Positions 9,484 to 19,272 of a DNA stretch of 64,000 bases are shown here, piece after piece (the stretch's first letter is position 1; each line of letters opens with the position of its first letter). The position numbers and the translations under genes are program-made. Where the stretch lies: NCBI GenBank assembly GCA_019828595.1, contig JAHQRK010000007.1, forward strand, positions 496,001-560,000, written 5' to 3'. The notes under the pieces are model-generated. The model searched no databases and had not been told where the DNA came from. It saw only the letters and a program-made list of their open reading frames with translations. This DNA comes from Aphanomyces cochlioides. Its lineage: Eukaryota; Oomycota; Saprolegniomycetes; Saprolegniales; Verrucalvaceae.

Positions 9484-10998
9484 ATGATTCGAGCCTCTTT
9501 GCCCTTTACTCGCCTGCCTGGGCTGGTGACGCGGGGCTGCTTCAAGTTCAAGAACGTTTCGTTGATCCACTCCATGAGAGACCCCTCTTCGGTCGCCGCA
9601 CGGTCAGCCCGTGCTGGGGCTGCCGTTGCTGGTGACTGTTTCGTGGCGGAAGATGCAACTCGACGCTTCCGTTCCGCGGGGTCGTCTCCTCGTTTTTTCT
9701 CTGCGTCTGCTGCTGCTGTTGCTGTAGCTGACGATCTTACTTCGACCTCTTTTCCTCCGTCGATCGTTGCCAAGAAGTCTGTGCTTAACAAATTGTGGCA
9801 ACACATCGAAGCTGGAGAAGAAAATGCTTTTTACGTAGTGGATACCTCCGCTGTTGAAGAGCGCTACCGTCTTTGGATGGAGCATTTGCCGTATGTGAAA
9901 CCTTACTACGCCGTCAAGTGCAACCCAGACCCGAGCATCCTCAAGACTCTAGCTCGTTTAGGCACTGGCTTTGACTGTGCTTCTCAAGCTGAAATCCAAG
10001 AAGTGCTCAAGTTGGGAGTTGATCCCAGCTCCATCATTTACGCAAATCCTTGCAAGCAACCCTCGCACATTGCCTTCGCGACCCAACAAAAGATTGACTT
10101 CATGACGTTTGATGGATGTGACGAACTGACCAAGATGAAGCGGATTGATCCTGATGCCCGCGTTGTCCTGCGCCTGTTTGTCGACGACACTCATTCGCAA
10201 TGCCCTCTTGGTACCAAATTTGGTGCTTCTCTCAACGATGTCCCTGCTATCTTGAAGCACGCAAAAGCCATTGGTTCCAACGTTGTCGGTGTCAGTTTCC
10301 ATGTCGGTAGTGGATGCTCTGACGCATCTGCTTACGAAGATGCTGTCGTCCGTGCCCGTAAGGTCTTTGACATCGGTGCCTCGCTTGGTTTTAACTTTGA
10401 GCTTTTGGACATTGGCGGTGGCTTCCCAGGCGATGCCAATGCCCCGATTTCCTTTGAATCCATTGCATCGACCTTGAACAGCGCATTGTCGGCAAACTTC
10501 CCACTCTCGTCTGGCGTCAAGATCATCTCTGAACCTGGTCGATTCTTTGCCGCTACAAGCCACACTTTGGCTGTCAACGTCATTGGTCGCAAGCTTGCTC
10601 CAAACTCTCTTGCTGCGCAATCCATTCCGCACTCGTCGGCTGCTAAGGCTGCTCTTGGCCAACGTGGCCTCCACGGATCCACTGATCCTCACTACATGTA
10701 CTACGTGAACGATGGCTTGTATGGCTCGTTCAACTGCTTGTTGTACGACCATGCCGCTGTGTACCCAGTGCCTCTTGGAGCCGAATCCGCCACGAATACC
10801 TACTCTGCCAGTATTTGGGGACCTACGTGTGATGGTTTGGATTGCATTGCCAAGGATATTGACATGCCAGTCTTGGACATTGGCCAATGGATCTACTTCT
10901 CCAACATGGGCGCCTACACCTCGGCAGCCGGTTCCCACTTCAATGGCTTCTCTCCACCAGAAAAGATTTACTTCGATAGCAACGATGAACAAGCCTAG
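9484..10998 (+). CDS. ODC: Ornithine decarboxylase (PLP-dependent, group IV)
   Basis: 504 residues, intact, no intron needed. It decarboxylates L-ornithine to putrescine, the entry step of polyamine synthesis. The PLP lysine is K145 in YYAVKCN. The dimer-completed active site is visible as WGPTCDGLDC (C449, D450). HVGSGC, DIGGGFPG and EPGRFFA are the other PLP-barrel signatures. The family core is about 400-460 residues. The extra N-terminal 90 residues are Ser/Ala/Arg-rich and almost free of acidic residues at the start, which looks like an organelle-targeting or unstructured leader; a later ATG (MRDPSS, codon 31) could be used instead. No antizyme-type PEST tail is evident. A large antisense ORF over the gene is a shadow. 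Confidence 0.95.
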   Translation: MIRASLPFTRLPGLVTRGCFKFKNVSLIHSMRDPSSVAARSARAGAAVAGDCFVAEDATRRFRSAGSSPRFFSASAAAVAVADDLTSTSFPPSIVAKKSVLNKLWQHIEAGEENAFYVVDTSAVEERYRLWMEHLPYVKPYYAVKCNPDPSILKTLARLGTGFDCASQAEIQEVLKLGVDPSSIIYANPCKQPSHIAFATQQKIDFMTFDGCDELTKMKRIDPDARVVLRLFVDDTHSQCPLGTKFGASLNDVPAILKHAKAIGSNVVGVSFHVGSGCSDASAYEDAVVRARKVFDIGASLGFNFELLDIGGGFPGDANAPISFESIASTLNSALSANFPLSSGVKIISEPGRFFAATSHTLAVNVIGRKLAPNSLAAQSIPHSSAAKAALGQRGLHGSTDPHYMYYVNDGLYGSFNCLLYDHAAVYPVPLGAESATNTYSASIWGPTCDGLDCIAKDIDMPVLDIGQWIYFSNMGAYTSAAGSHFNGFSPPEKIYFDSNDEQA

Positions 10999-11217
10999 AT
11001 CGCTCGAGGCCGTTTTGTAATGGCAACTTGAAAGAGTTTTCATTCATATCTCGTGTTCATTTGCATTTTGTGTGACAAGAAATCAAGCTTACCCCGCTGC
11101 TCTTTCTGTTGACTTCAGGCAAATCAACTCCATGGAGTACTAACGAATGATATTCTGCTGTGCGCCCTTTAAGGAATATGTGGATGGGGTGAAAAGTCCT
11201 CTGCTGAAATCGAAATA
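10999..11217. other. 3' flank of ornithine decarboxylase
   Basis: Untranslated and spacer sequence that ends at the TA target site (11216-11217) of the pogo element. No gene is seen. Confidence 0.5.
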
Positions 11218-11352
11218 CAGTCGTCCCTCGATTTTTGCACACCGGTATAAACTAGTAACTTGTCTAAATTTATATTGTTGTGGCAAATATAAAATTATAG
11301 AGACAATCCCGATCATATTTGAAATTTCAAACTTTCACTCGATCATTTCAAG

Positions 11353-12621
11353 ATGCCATCGTCAACAAAGCGATTGAACTTGAAGCAAAAGGAAGAACTT
11401 CGCGCATTCCACAAGGCAAATGTACACTTGAGCCAAATACAGCTCAGAGAATGGGTCGAACAACAGTATGGTGTCACAATTCATCGCACTAACGTTGGCA
11501 GAATTCTCAAAGACGACAGACAACTGGAGTCAGCGCAGATTGACGAGGATGTAGCCGCCTCACGTTTCAATTTAAAGGCCCCAAGGTCAATAGAGCTTGA
11601 TTCAGCTTTGCTTGAATGGGTTCAACTCTGCAGGGCAAACAACATTGCTTTGACAGACCAACTCATACAAGAAAAAGCTAAATCTCTCGCTCATGCCCTC
11701 TTATTGCCACCTGAGCACCTCGTCTTCTCAAAAGGGTAGCTCTCAAACTTCAAGCGAAGACAAAACTTGCGCTGCTTCCGTTTGCATGGAGAATCCGGAT
11801 CAGTGAATCCCAGTGATGTGACGAAAGGAAGACAAATGCTTCTAAGTTATACTATGCTGTATGACAAGCAAGACATATTCAACCTTGATGAATGCGGTCT
11901 CCTGTACGACAACCCTCCATCCACTTCCATTGCTCGTTCCAAGTCGAATGGTATCAAGAAAAGCAAGAAACGTATAACCGTTGCGGTTGCTGCCAATGCG
12001 GCTGGGACCGAGAAGTTGAAGCTTTTCTTCATTGGGCGCGCAAAAAAGCCCCGATGCTTTGGACACATGACGGCTGAACAAATGAATTTCTACTACAAGT
12101 CGAACAAGAAAGCTTGGATGACTTTGCAGCTCTTTGGTACCTGGATACAGGAACTTGACGAGAGGATGCGAGCGATCGTCGCCAAATCTTGCTTGTTTTG
12201 GATGCGTCGTGCACAATGTTCAGAAACTATCGCTTTCAAACGTTCAGGTACTGCGTCGTCGCACAATGTTCAGAAACTATCGCTTTCAAACGTTCAGGTA
12301 CTGATGCTTCCTCCGAAACTTACCTCCGAATTGCAGCCTATGGATGCTGGAATCATCGCTGCTTTCAAGAGCAAGTACAAGAGGAAGTTGATACGCTATG
12401 CCATGGAGCGTCTTGAGGCTTGCCTGGCTGATGATCCGTCTTCACTTGGAAAAGTTCGAAAATCTCCCTATGCTGTTGATCAGTTGACATCCATGCGTTG
12501 GTGTACCGATGCTTGGAGTGAGGTATCAACCTCAACGATCGTCAATTGTTGGAATCATACTGGTATCATTCCCTCAATAACCCTCTGGGAACAGTTTTCG
12601 ATGCTTCAAATCAACCAGTGA
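11353..12621 (+). pseudogene. pogo-like transposase (CENP-B HTH + DDE_1), disabled
   Basis: One frame runs 11353-12621 with a TAG at 11737-11739 where the family has a Trp in the FxxGWL segment; the same frame continues (FKRRQNLRCFRLHGESGS). An N-terminal helix-turn-helix (LNLKQKEELRAFHKANVHLS) and a CENP-B-type HTH precede the DDE_1 domain. The first Asp is in IFNLDECGLLYD and the last in TSELQPMDAGIIAAFKSKYK. The second Asp segment is destroyed: a 43-bp block is duplicated (12211-12253 and 12261-12303) just there, leaving only SSHNVQKLSLSNVQ intact. It is dead on at least two counts. Confidence 0.88.
12211..12303 (+). repeat. 43-bp tandem duplication inside the pogo transposase
   Basis: GCACAATGTTCAGAAACTAT and the bases that follow, to GGTACTG, occur at 12211-12253 and again at 12261-12303 (50-bp spacing) without visible mismatch. 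The duplication shifts and replaces the segment that should carry the second catalytic Asp. Perfect identity suggests a young event. Confidence 0.9.
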
Positions 12622-12723
12622 AATTTACCTCTTAAAGTGAATATCATGTTTTCTTTATAAGGTGGTCTACCTCTATCAATTTATGTCCTGGCTCATGTGC
12701 GAAAATCGAGGGACGACTGTAGT

Positions 12724-12886
12724 GGAGTGAAAGGATCTTTGAGAGTAGGACCCATGCAGCTTCTACCAGACTATCATGAGGAGTCAGGATCTTTGAGAGT
12801 AGGACCCATGCAGCTTCTACCAGACCATCATGAGGAGTCCTCATGATGGTCTGCATGGGTCCTACTCTCAAAGATCCTTTCACTCC
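12724..12886. repeat. Tandem plus inverted repeat (long hairpin)
   Basis: Two tandem copies of a 53-bp unit (GGATCTTTGAGAGTAGGACC and following, at about 12734 and 12787) are followed directly by an inverted copy (about 12838-12880). The outer GGAGTGAAAGGATC is mirrored by GATCCTTTCACTCC. The whole can fold into a long hairpin. It abuts the right end of the pogo element. Confidence 0.85.
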
Positions 12887-13170
12887 GAGGATGCTTTTTT
12901 GCCAAAACAAGAGCCCAATATGCTCCTTTTTGCCACAGTCATTTCCCATGCAATTTCTGAATATACATATGGTTGGAGTGGAGTTGGGATTGCCACTCTG
13001 CCCATTCGAGCCGAAAAAGGCAGACGCAATACACAATTGCAGGACAATGCATCAGTGCGTTGATACGAGAGTCATAAGAGGAAAGCTGTATGAACAAAAG
13101 AGATTAGTGAGAATGAAAACAAGAAGAATATAGCACAAGTAATGTACTAGTGCTACATTAACGAATGCAT

Positions 13171-15202
13171 TTATTGATTATCAGACAAGAGAATGACTTG
13201 GCCATCGCGAATGTCGACAGGACCACAAAAGTCAGGTGTATAAATCTGACCTAAGCAAGCATGACACAACTGCAGGAGGTCGTTTTTGCTCATGTGCAAC
13301 GGGTCGTACCACTTCACGTGTGAAGGGACCCACAGCGGTCGGTGAATCCAGTCTGCATAGGTTTCTTGCTGTGCTTCCGCAAAGAGGTGTCGCGTGTACT
13401 ACAAAAGGAATTACTATCTACACTGTACTAGTTCTATACCTCAACAAGACTACGCTGTGATTGGACTTCAAGAGACAAAAGCAGCTTCGTTGCGTCTCGA
13501 GGCTTGTCCAGTCTTTGTTGCACGAAAGAGGCAATGTCTTCAAAGTCTTCTCCTGACAGGAAATATCGCTCTTGTGGTCGTTCAACGCGTGCAAACGACT
13601 TGTTTGGAGCTTGTCCATTGATATGTACTAGCTGTAGAGCGTTATAGCGACATAGTGACAGGGTATTTACCATACATGTACCATGAGCAACCAAACTGTA
13701 CTCTTGAAGAGCCTTCAATAGTTTAGTCCTCATTCGCGATATTAGACGAGCATGCGGGGCCCTTTCAAAAGAAAAAACATGATCATGGTTGACAACACGC
13801 AATATTTGATGTACAGGAATGGGGAAAGGAATACGATCTAACCAAACAGATGAGTCATGCATGCTACATTGATGAGAACATACGTACACTTCAAGACATT
13901 CGCCAAAGTTGGCTCAATCCCCATTTCTCTGCATTCATTTTCAAGCACAACACATAGAGGATGGACTTTTTTGTCTGGCTTTAGCAAACCTGACAAAGTG
14001 CAAGACGCAGGAATCATGTCAGCAGAGAACAATACACAGAACTACCTTTTGAATTCGTAGTGAGTTTTTGTCCAAACTACCCAGTCAACCATAATACTGG
14101 AGGATTCACCTTGAAACTCAAGGGCAGCTCTTCGTGTCAGTACTGCTGGATTAATCTTCTTCGCGCTGCAAAGTTTTGACACAGTTCCAAAGGCCAGCTG
14201 AATATTTTGTCGTCGAGGACCATTATCAAATACATAGTACAATGTACCGACATGATCATGTACATGTCCACCAACCACACTTTCATCAACCGTGTCTTCG
14301 GACATGGCTTGAACAAAACAGGAATCGAGTACTGTAATTGAGAATATGGACTGTGTAAATATACTTTTATAATTCACAATAATTTGTATAGTATTTAATT
14401 TTTATTCAAACAGCACTGATGGCCAGTCAATAATTCATGTTCTTATTGGATGGCAGTGGTCCAGTTTGGCGGTATATAATTGGTCGAAATACCAGGTGTA
14501 GACGCAACACATTAAACGAGCGAAACCAGAATTTACAGATTTTGACGAATCGTAGTGCTAAATTTCGTAAAACTTACACCTAATTGGACAATATTTTCAA
14601 GAAAACGAGGAGAGGATATACTGATCGAATGATAACGCACACGACAAGAATAAAGACATTGTAATATAATCGCGAACCACTCCTCTGACGAACCTGAGTC
14701 ATGAAAAGCCGACCCACCAAAGCCGACAGTCTTTGAGTGGAAATGAAAAACATGCGAAGAAAGACGCTTGGCCCTCTCCAGCAACTTGCGCGACGTCTGG
14801 GCAGAACCATGGACCTACAAAATCATCACATGGACCTATTGGAAAGGACACGCACCAACTGCGGGTTAACACGATATTGGCCCATACCAACGTAGAAGTA
14901 CAGGGAACGATGTTGAATAACGTTTCCACGGATGGTTTTGATTCGACAACAAACTGTTCCAATATATCCAATTAAATCAATAGTGGTATTGTCTGTGATT
15001 AAAACTATTCTTGAGGTACGAACAGAATATATAAATTCTAGCAGTGTATTAATAAATACAACCTTTTTGCAGTAAGATTGGATTTTCCAGGAAGAGAACA
15101 TAACAGGTTACCATATCTTAAGGTGTTGAGAGCTGAGTAAATTAAATTGACGGAGCATTTCCAACAACAGGCTCTCTCCCTTATACCACCAGCATCTCCT
15201 CC
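13171..15202 (-). pseudogene. Unrecognised spliced gene, 5'-truncated, probably decaying
   Basis: Minus-strand exons can be chained by GT..AG introns of about 40-90 nt: 15202-15063, 15009-14856, 14814-14580, 14331-14046, 13989-13888, 13837-13671, 13631-13440 and 13352-13171 (TAA). The chain encodes roughly 460 residues, with segments such as RIVLITDNTTIDLIGYIGTV, FHDSGSSEEWFAIILQCLYS and NHDHVFSFERAPHARLISRM. Most junctions keep phase, but two do not: 14046 to 13989 and 13440 to 13352 are each off by one base. A further possible exon upstream (about 15293-15254) runs into a stop. I recognise no domain. Either I mis-chose two splice sites or the gene is a pseudogene whose 5' end was lost near the hairpin array. 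Confidence 0.5.
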
Positions 15203-15292
15203 CTGCATAATATCAAAGAGCCATACTTTATCCAAATAAAATTAAAATCATTTTATTTACCATGTCAATGCCACATGCACTTGTGTTTGAAA

Positions 15293-15678
15293 TGTTGCTT
15301 CATTGCGCTAATATTCTACACCTAAGCTCTAATAACCGTTCATTTTACTGCGCATGTATTCTACACCTTAAACTTGCATAACTGATCATTTTTCGATTTC
15401 CTGCCCAACAGTCACGTGCTCGTTTCAAGCCCTAACGGGGGGTCTGCTCCAAGCTGCCAGCATCGCTATCCCAATCGCACACCGCGGTTCTCTAGGACAC
15501 AGTTCCCTGCGGAGATCGATCGCGGCAATGGGTCAACAGTGCTAGTGCTGTGTTGAAACTCAAAGTTATCTATGGGTGGGGCACCCAGACTTTAGTATGA
15601 AAACTCTTAGGCAGGATTTCGACTTTCTTAAATATTTCAATTTTTCTTTTTCTTTTCTTTTTTGAAATCTTTTTTGTT
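15293..15678. other. No gene
   Basis: AT-rich DNA with CTACACCTTAAACTTGCATA-type words and a GC-richer island at 15420-15600, without coding signal. It separates the truncated gene from the tandem array. Confidence 0.45.
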
Positions 15679-16090
15679 CTAAAATGAAGCTTTGATGTCT
15701 AAGCTTCATTTTAGAGCATTTAAGAAATTACAATTGATTCTTTTCATCAATTGTAATTCCTTAAATGGTCTGAAATGAATCTTATTCATCCATGATTCAT
15801 TTTAGAGCATTTAAGAAATTACAATTGATTCTTTTCATCAATTGTAATTTCTTAAATGGTCTAAAATGAATCTTATTCATCCATGATTCATTTTAGAGCA
15901 TTTAAGAAATTACAATTGATTCTTTTCATCAATTGTAATTTCTTAAATGGTCTAAAATGAATCTTATTCATCCATGATTCATTTTAGAGCATTTAAGAAG
16001 TGACATTATATTCTTTTAATTTAATGTCAATTCTTAAATTCTATAAGATGAGTCTTATTTCATTCATGCCTCATTTTTGAGCTTTAAAGA
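15679..16090. repeat. 91-bp tandem array of nested hairpins
   Basis: The word TTTTAGAGCA recurs at 15709, 15800, 15891 and 15982, giving an exact 91-bp period with a diverged last copy. Each unit contains two palindromes: TTTAAGAAATTACAATTGAT with its mirror around TTCTTTTCATC, and TAAAATGAATCTTATTCATC with its mirror ATGATTCATTTTA. The first and last units carry compensating changes (AAGCTT arms; GACATTATA/TTTAATGTC arms), so pairing is kept while the sequence drifts. Confidence 0.9.
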
Positions 16091-16264
16091 AAGAACGAAG
16101 TCTTTAATGGGACAATAATGACTCAGGTTGAACCTACAAAAATCATTTTTTTACCTACAAAAATAATTTTTCTTACATTTTTTCAATACAAATTAATCAT
16201 ATAGAGCTGAAAAAACAAGAAAAAAGATACATTAAATGCATTAAAATGGAATTTGAAAGAAACT

Positions 16265-17422
16265 TCAATTTGGACGCGTCAAAGCTTTCTTGAAACTTGC
16301 ACGCACTTCATCCTCTGATATCATACTCCATGCTTGTATAGCTCGTTGAATGGTGACAAGTCGTTTTTCCCTGGCAGATGTCGCTACAGTTTGTGACATA
16401 ATCCACAAGTCTCGCAAATGTTGCTTGAATGGCCCCATGATCGAAACATCCAGCGGTTGGCAATGCGACGTTCTGTTTGGTGGTAAGGCGTACAATTCAC
16501 TGCCCAACTCTTCGCCCATGATACGTACGCTCTCTTCGCTCACGTGTCAATCAAAGTTGTCGACAAGTAGGACTGACGGATTTTCAATGGAGCTGGCCAG
16601 AACATCTCGCAGGTACTTTTTCCACACAGCATCATTCATCCAAGCCTTTTCTTGCATGTAATAGTAATGGCCAGATGGATACGTATCGAACTCATTCTTC
16701 TCGATACAACCACCATCGACACCACGTATGATAAAAACAATTGGCAACTTGAGTCCATCTGCACGCACAGTTAGCAAAGCAGTCATGCGATACGAATGCT
16801 TGTCGCCATTGGCTACGTAGCTGCCTTCACCACGAACTGCCCATATCGTGCTAGGAGCCATGTCGTAATATATGCCCGTCTCGTCAGCATTGTAGAGGCA
16901 ATCACTTGACAAATCGGGATGGGTTCGAAAAAATGCTTCTGCGAATTCGAGTCGGGTTTCTTCGAGATCGACTTGTGTTCGCTTTTGTCAACATATGCGT
17001 TGTCGAGTGAAATCATGCCGTGACGCAAAGTACTGAAGCAAGCGAAGTAAGGCATTGTAACCAGACGATCTTGTTGTCACATAGTCTTGAAGCCACGTGT
17101 TATGATTAAGACGAAGGTAGTTGATGAGATGTCCAGTAGTCACAGCCTTCTCTTCACGCCTCAAGTCACGCACGTACAGAGCAAGGGCATAGCTGTCCGG
17201 TAGGATTGTTTTCGCGCCACAGTGACCAGTGTTCTTCATGCGAGATTTGGATCCTTTGAAGGTCATAAGCTTGTCCTTGTCTCGAATCCATTCGCGCAAT
17301 GATGTTACACTCCATCCAGTAATTTTCGCTGCTTCGCAGATGGACGTTATTTCAACAACATCGATTGCACGCAACTTCTCTGCTAACGTCGGTCTTGCTC
17401 GCCGTGTCTTCGTAGTGTTCAT
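16265..17422 (-). pseudogene. pogo-like DDE_1 transposase with two in-frame TGA codons
   Basis: A single minus-strand frame of 386 codons is broken only by TGA at 16985-16987 and 16544-16546. The N-terminus is a psq-type helix-turn-helix (TLAEKLRAIDVVEITSICEA). It is followed by a CENP-B-like HTH with the family's RHDFTRQR word. The DDE_1 core shows NADETGIYYDMAPS (Asp 1), PSVLLVDNFD (Asp 2) and SHCQPLDVSIMGPFKQHLRD (Asp 3). The second TGA falls straight after the Asp-2 motif. Single-base changes explain both breaks. No terminal repeats were found. Confidence 0.85.
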
Positions 17423-17628
17423 TTGAGTTTATCAATTTTTTGAGGTTCTCTCAATTCAAAATCATAAATTTGAAGCGCGAAAAATAATATCCAATCATCG
17501 TTAAGAATTCAAATTCCTGTAATCTAATTGGCTAAAGGGATCTGAAAAGGCCAAAAACGTTATTCAACATCGTTCCCGGTATAGCTGCCAATCGGCTTCT
17601 CCAAACTGCGTCCAAAACTCCACTCCCG

Positions 17629-18246
17629 CTACCCCTCGGTCACGCCAGGCAAGAAGGAACGAAAGTTCTCATGCACTGGGGCCGACTGAGCTGAGGTCTC
17701 GCTGCCCTTTGGCAGCTTAATCTCGCGGTTGTCGTTTGGGTCTATGGGACGTTGCATTGACTTTAGCGCACGTTCATTCTCCGTCGAAGGGCGGAACGCA
17801 TTGATTTCATCTAACACCACCTTGGCCGTGAAGCCCTTCTGAGCCCGCGCCGCTGCCATCTAAGCTTCGAACGCGTCGAGGTCCGACGTCTTGCTCGCTG
17901 TGATCTCGTCAGCCAGCTCCCGAGCCTGCCGGACCGACACCTCCAAGCCGGTCTTGACCGCTCCTGCTGCGTTGGTAACCTCTTGACGGCCACTCGCCAT
18001 CGATGCCGCCCGATCCTCCAAGCTGGTCTTGCCGCCGCCCTCCATGCTCGTATTTCGACTCGTCCAATTCTGCGATGGACCCGGACCGGAACCTCTGTGG
18101 AGGTATGTGACGGTAATGCGCGTCTGTTCAAGCCCTTGGTATACGATTGGCTCGCTGCTAATCTTCAAGGAGGAGCTTTCACGAAGAAGGGACAGTTCAC
18201 AAGGAGGGTCAATAGAGGTTGAATAATATGCATATAGTCTTGCCAT
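17629..18246 (-). pseudogene. Unrecognised ORF with one stop, retroelement-flank type
   Basis: The minus-strand frame from 18246 is broken by TAG at about 17860-17862 and continues to 17629. Its composition (Glu/Ala/Arg-rich, SLEDRAASMASGRQEVTNAA) could be coiled-coil. It begins inside the tail of the LINE fragment, so it may be chance or a fused piece. No family is recognised. Confidence 0.25.
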
Positions 18247-19006
18247 TGCGTTGTCAAAGGAAAGTCATCCAAGTTGATGAGCTGCTGTCATGAGAAGAGC
18301 TGACCAAAGTCTGCCCAAGCCGCTCTGTGGACGCTCCACACTGGCTGGAGTACGGGACAGTCGAATAGACAGTGTTGCTGTGTCTCCACAGCACAACAAT
18401 TGGGGTAAGAGCACTCCATGATTCGTGGGTTGGAATGTTGTAGAAAGAAGTAGGTAGTTGACCGGCAGCATCCTGTACAGGGATGCGCCACCACACGTCC
18501 GAGTAGATGGGAGGAAGAAGAGAGAGGAGAGGAGTAGCGACTCGGTGGATATAGTGTATTCGAGGCAGTGTATCTCGCAATGGGGATATCAAGGGATGTG
18601 GTTTTGACAGAGCTGGAGCATGGTATGTGATGGCTCGGATGAATGATCGAGGCCACATGTGGAAAGCCTTCAAGGCTCCTTTGAATTCAAGCTTCGTTGG
18701 GAGGTGTTCTTCATGTGATTGTGGCATAGGTGTGTCGCGTGGTATCTCCAGGAAGTCCCACACGTTGTGGGCAATAAGGGTGAGGAGGGAGTGAAAATAT
18801 GTGAACGATTGTGGTCGATTCATGCATTCGTAAGTGTCCAAGTAGTCTTGAAGAAATGTCGAGAACTCCTCGACATTGGGCCAAGTGCGATGCGGGGTAA
18901 GGAAATCGTCCAAACTGTGAAGCCCACGGGCTGCTAGAGTACTATATAGGGATAGAAGCGCGCGGGTGGAATGTTCGGAGCGGAGACGTGTGCGGCCAGT
19001 CGACAT
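18170..19006 (-). pseudogene. LINE (non-LTR retrotransposon) 3' fragment
   Basis: Minus strand, frameshifted. The first part (residues from 19006) has the alpha-helical pattern of the region after a LINE reverse transcriptase (YFHSLLTLIAHNVWDF, WPRSFIRAITYHAP, SDVWWRIPVQDA). After a frame change, the zinc-binding tail typical of LINE reverse transcriptases appears as CSYPNCCAVETQQHCLFDCP, a Cys-Cys-His-Cys arrangement followed by the usual VWSVHRAAW. A TGA then replaces an expected Trp before the final QQLINLDDFPLTTQWQDY stretch. The polymerase itself is absent, in line with 5' truncation on insertion. Confidence 0.7.
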
Positions 19007-19093
19007 GTATGGCGTGGTTATTTATACCTCGTAGATGCTCGAAGAGATTGGATGTCATCCAAATGGACTCGCCCTGTTGGAGGACATTGGATT

Positions 19094-19134
19094 TGCGTTT
19101 ATACTCTATTTCAGTGAAATAGAGTATAAACGCA
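19094..19134. repeat. Near-perfect palindrome, 20-bp arms, 1-nt spacer
   Basis: TGCGTTTATACTCTATTTCA, G, then its exact reverse complement. It is too long and too tight for a normal protein site and would extrude as a cruciform. It lies between the LINE fragment and the KDZ-like gene and could mark an element end, but no partner copy was found on the other side of that gene. Confidence 0.9.
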
Positions 19135-19272
19135 CTATGTACTTAACTGTATCGATGTATCTACATCTGCCTGAGTTCGAATCCCCTTTAAGCAGTTTTT
19201 TCCGATTGGCTCATTTATGTACTGTGTGAGCAAGATTTTTTCCTGTTCGTTGGGGTAGTTTCTCTCGCCAAG

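Larger units (their letters stand above)
11218..12719. mobile_element. pogo/Tigger-type DNA transposon with TIRs and TA duplication
   Basis: The element is 1,502 bp. It starts CAGTCGTCCCTCGATTTT and its right end read inward starts with the same sequence. The repeats are 24 bp with a single mismatch. TA flanks both sides (11216-11217 and 12720-12721), the pogo-family target duplication. The transposase inside is broken by a stop codon and a tandem duplication, so the copy is non-autonomous. Confidence 0.92.

Noticed and set aside
9243..9806. 187-codon minus-strand ORF over the ODC leader
   Set aside because: Low-complexity Ala/Arg/Glu composition produced by the antisense of a Ser/Ala/Arg-rich leader.
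9958..11043. 361-codon minus-strand ORF over ornithine decarboxylase
   Set aside because: Antisense shadow. The plus strand has the complete PLP enzyme motifs.
15679..16090. CRISPR array
   Set aside because: The 91-bp units are repeated in full without variable spacers, there are no cas genes, and the genome is eukaryotic.
16544..16987. TGA recoding (selenocysteine or altered code)
   Set aside because: Intact genes in the window (ODC, PP2C, FAD synthase, CFA synthase, M3-like) use TGA or TAA/TAG normally as stops with no internal TGA. The affected ORFs are mostly transposon relics.
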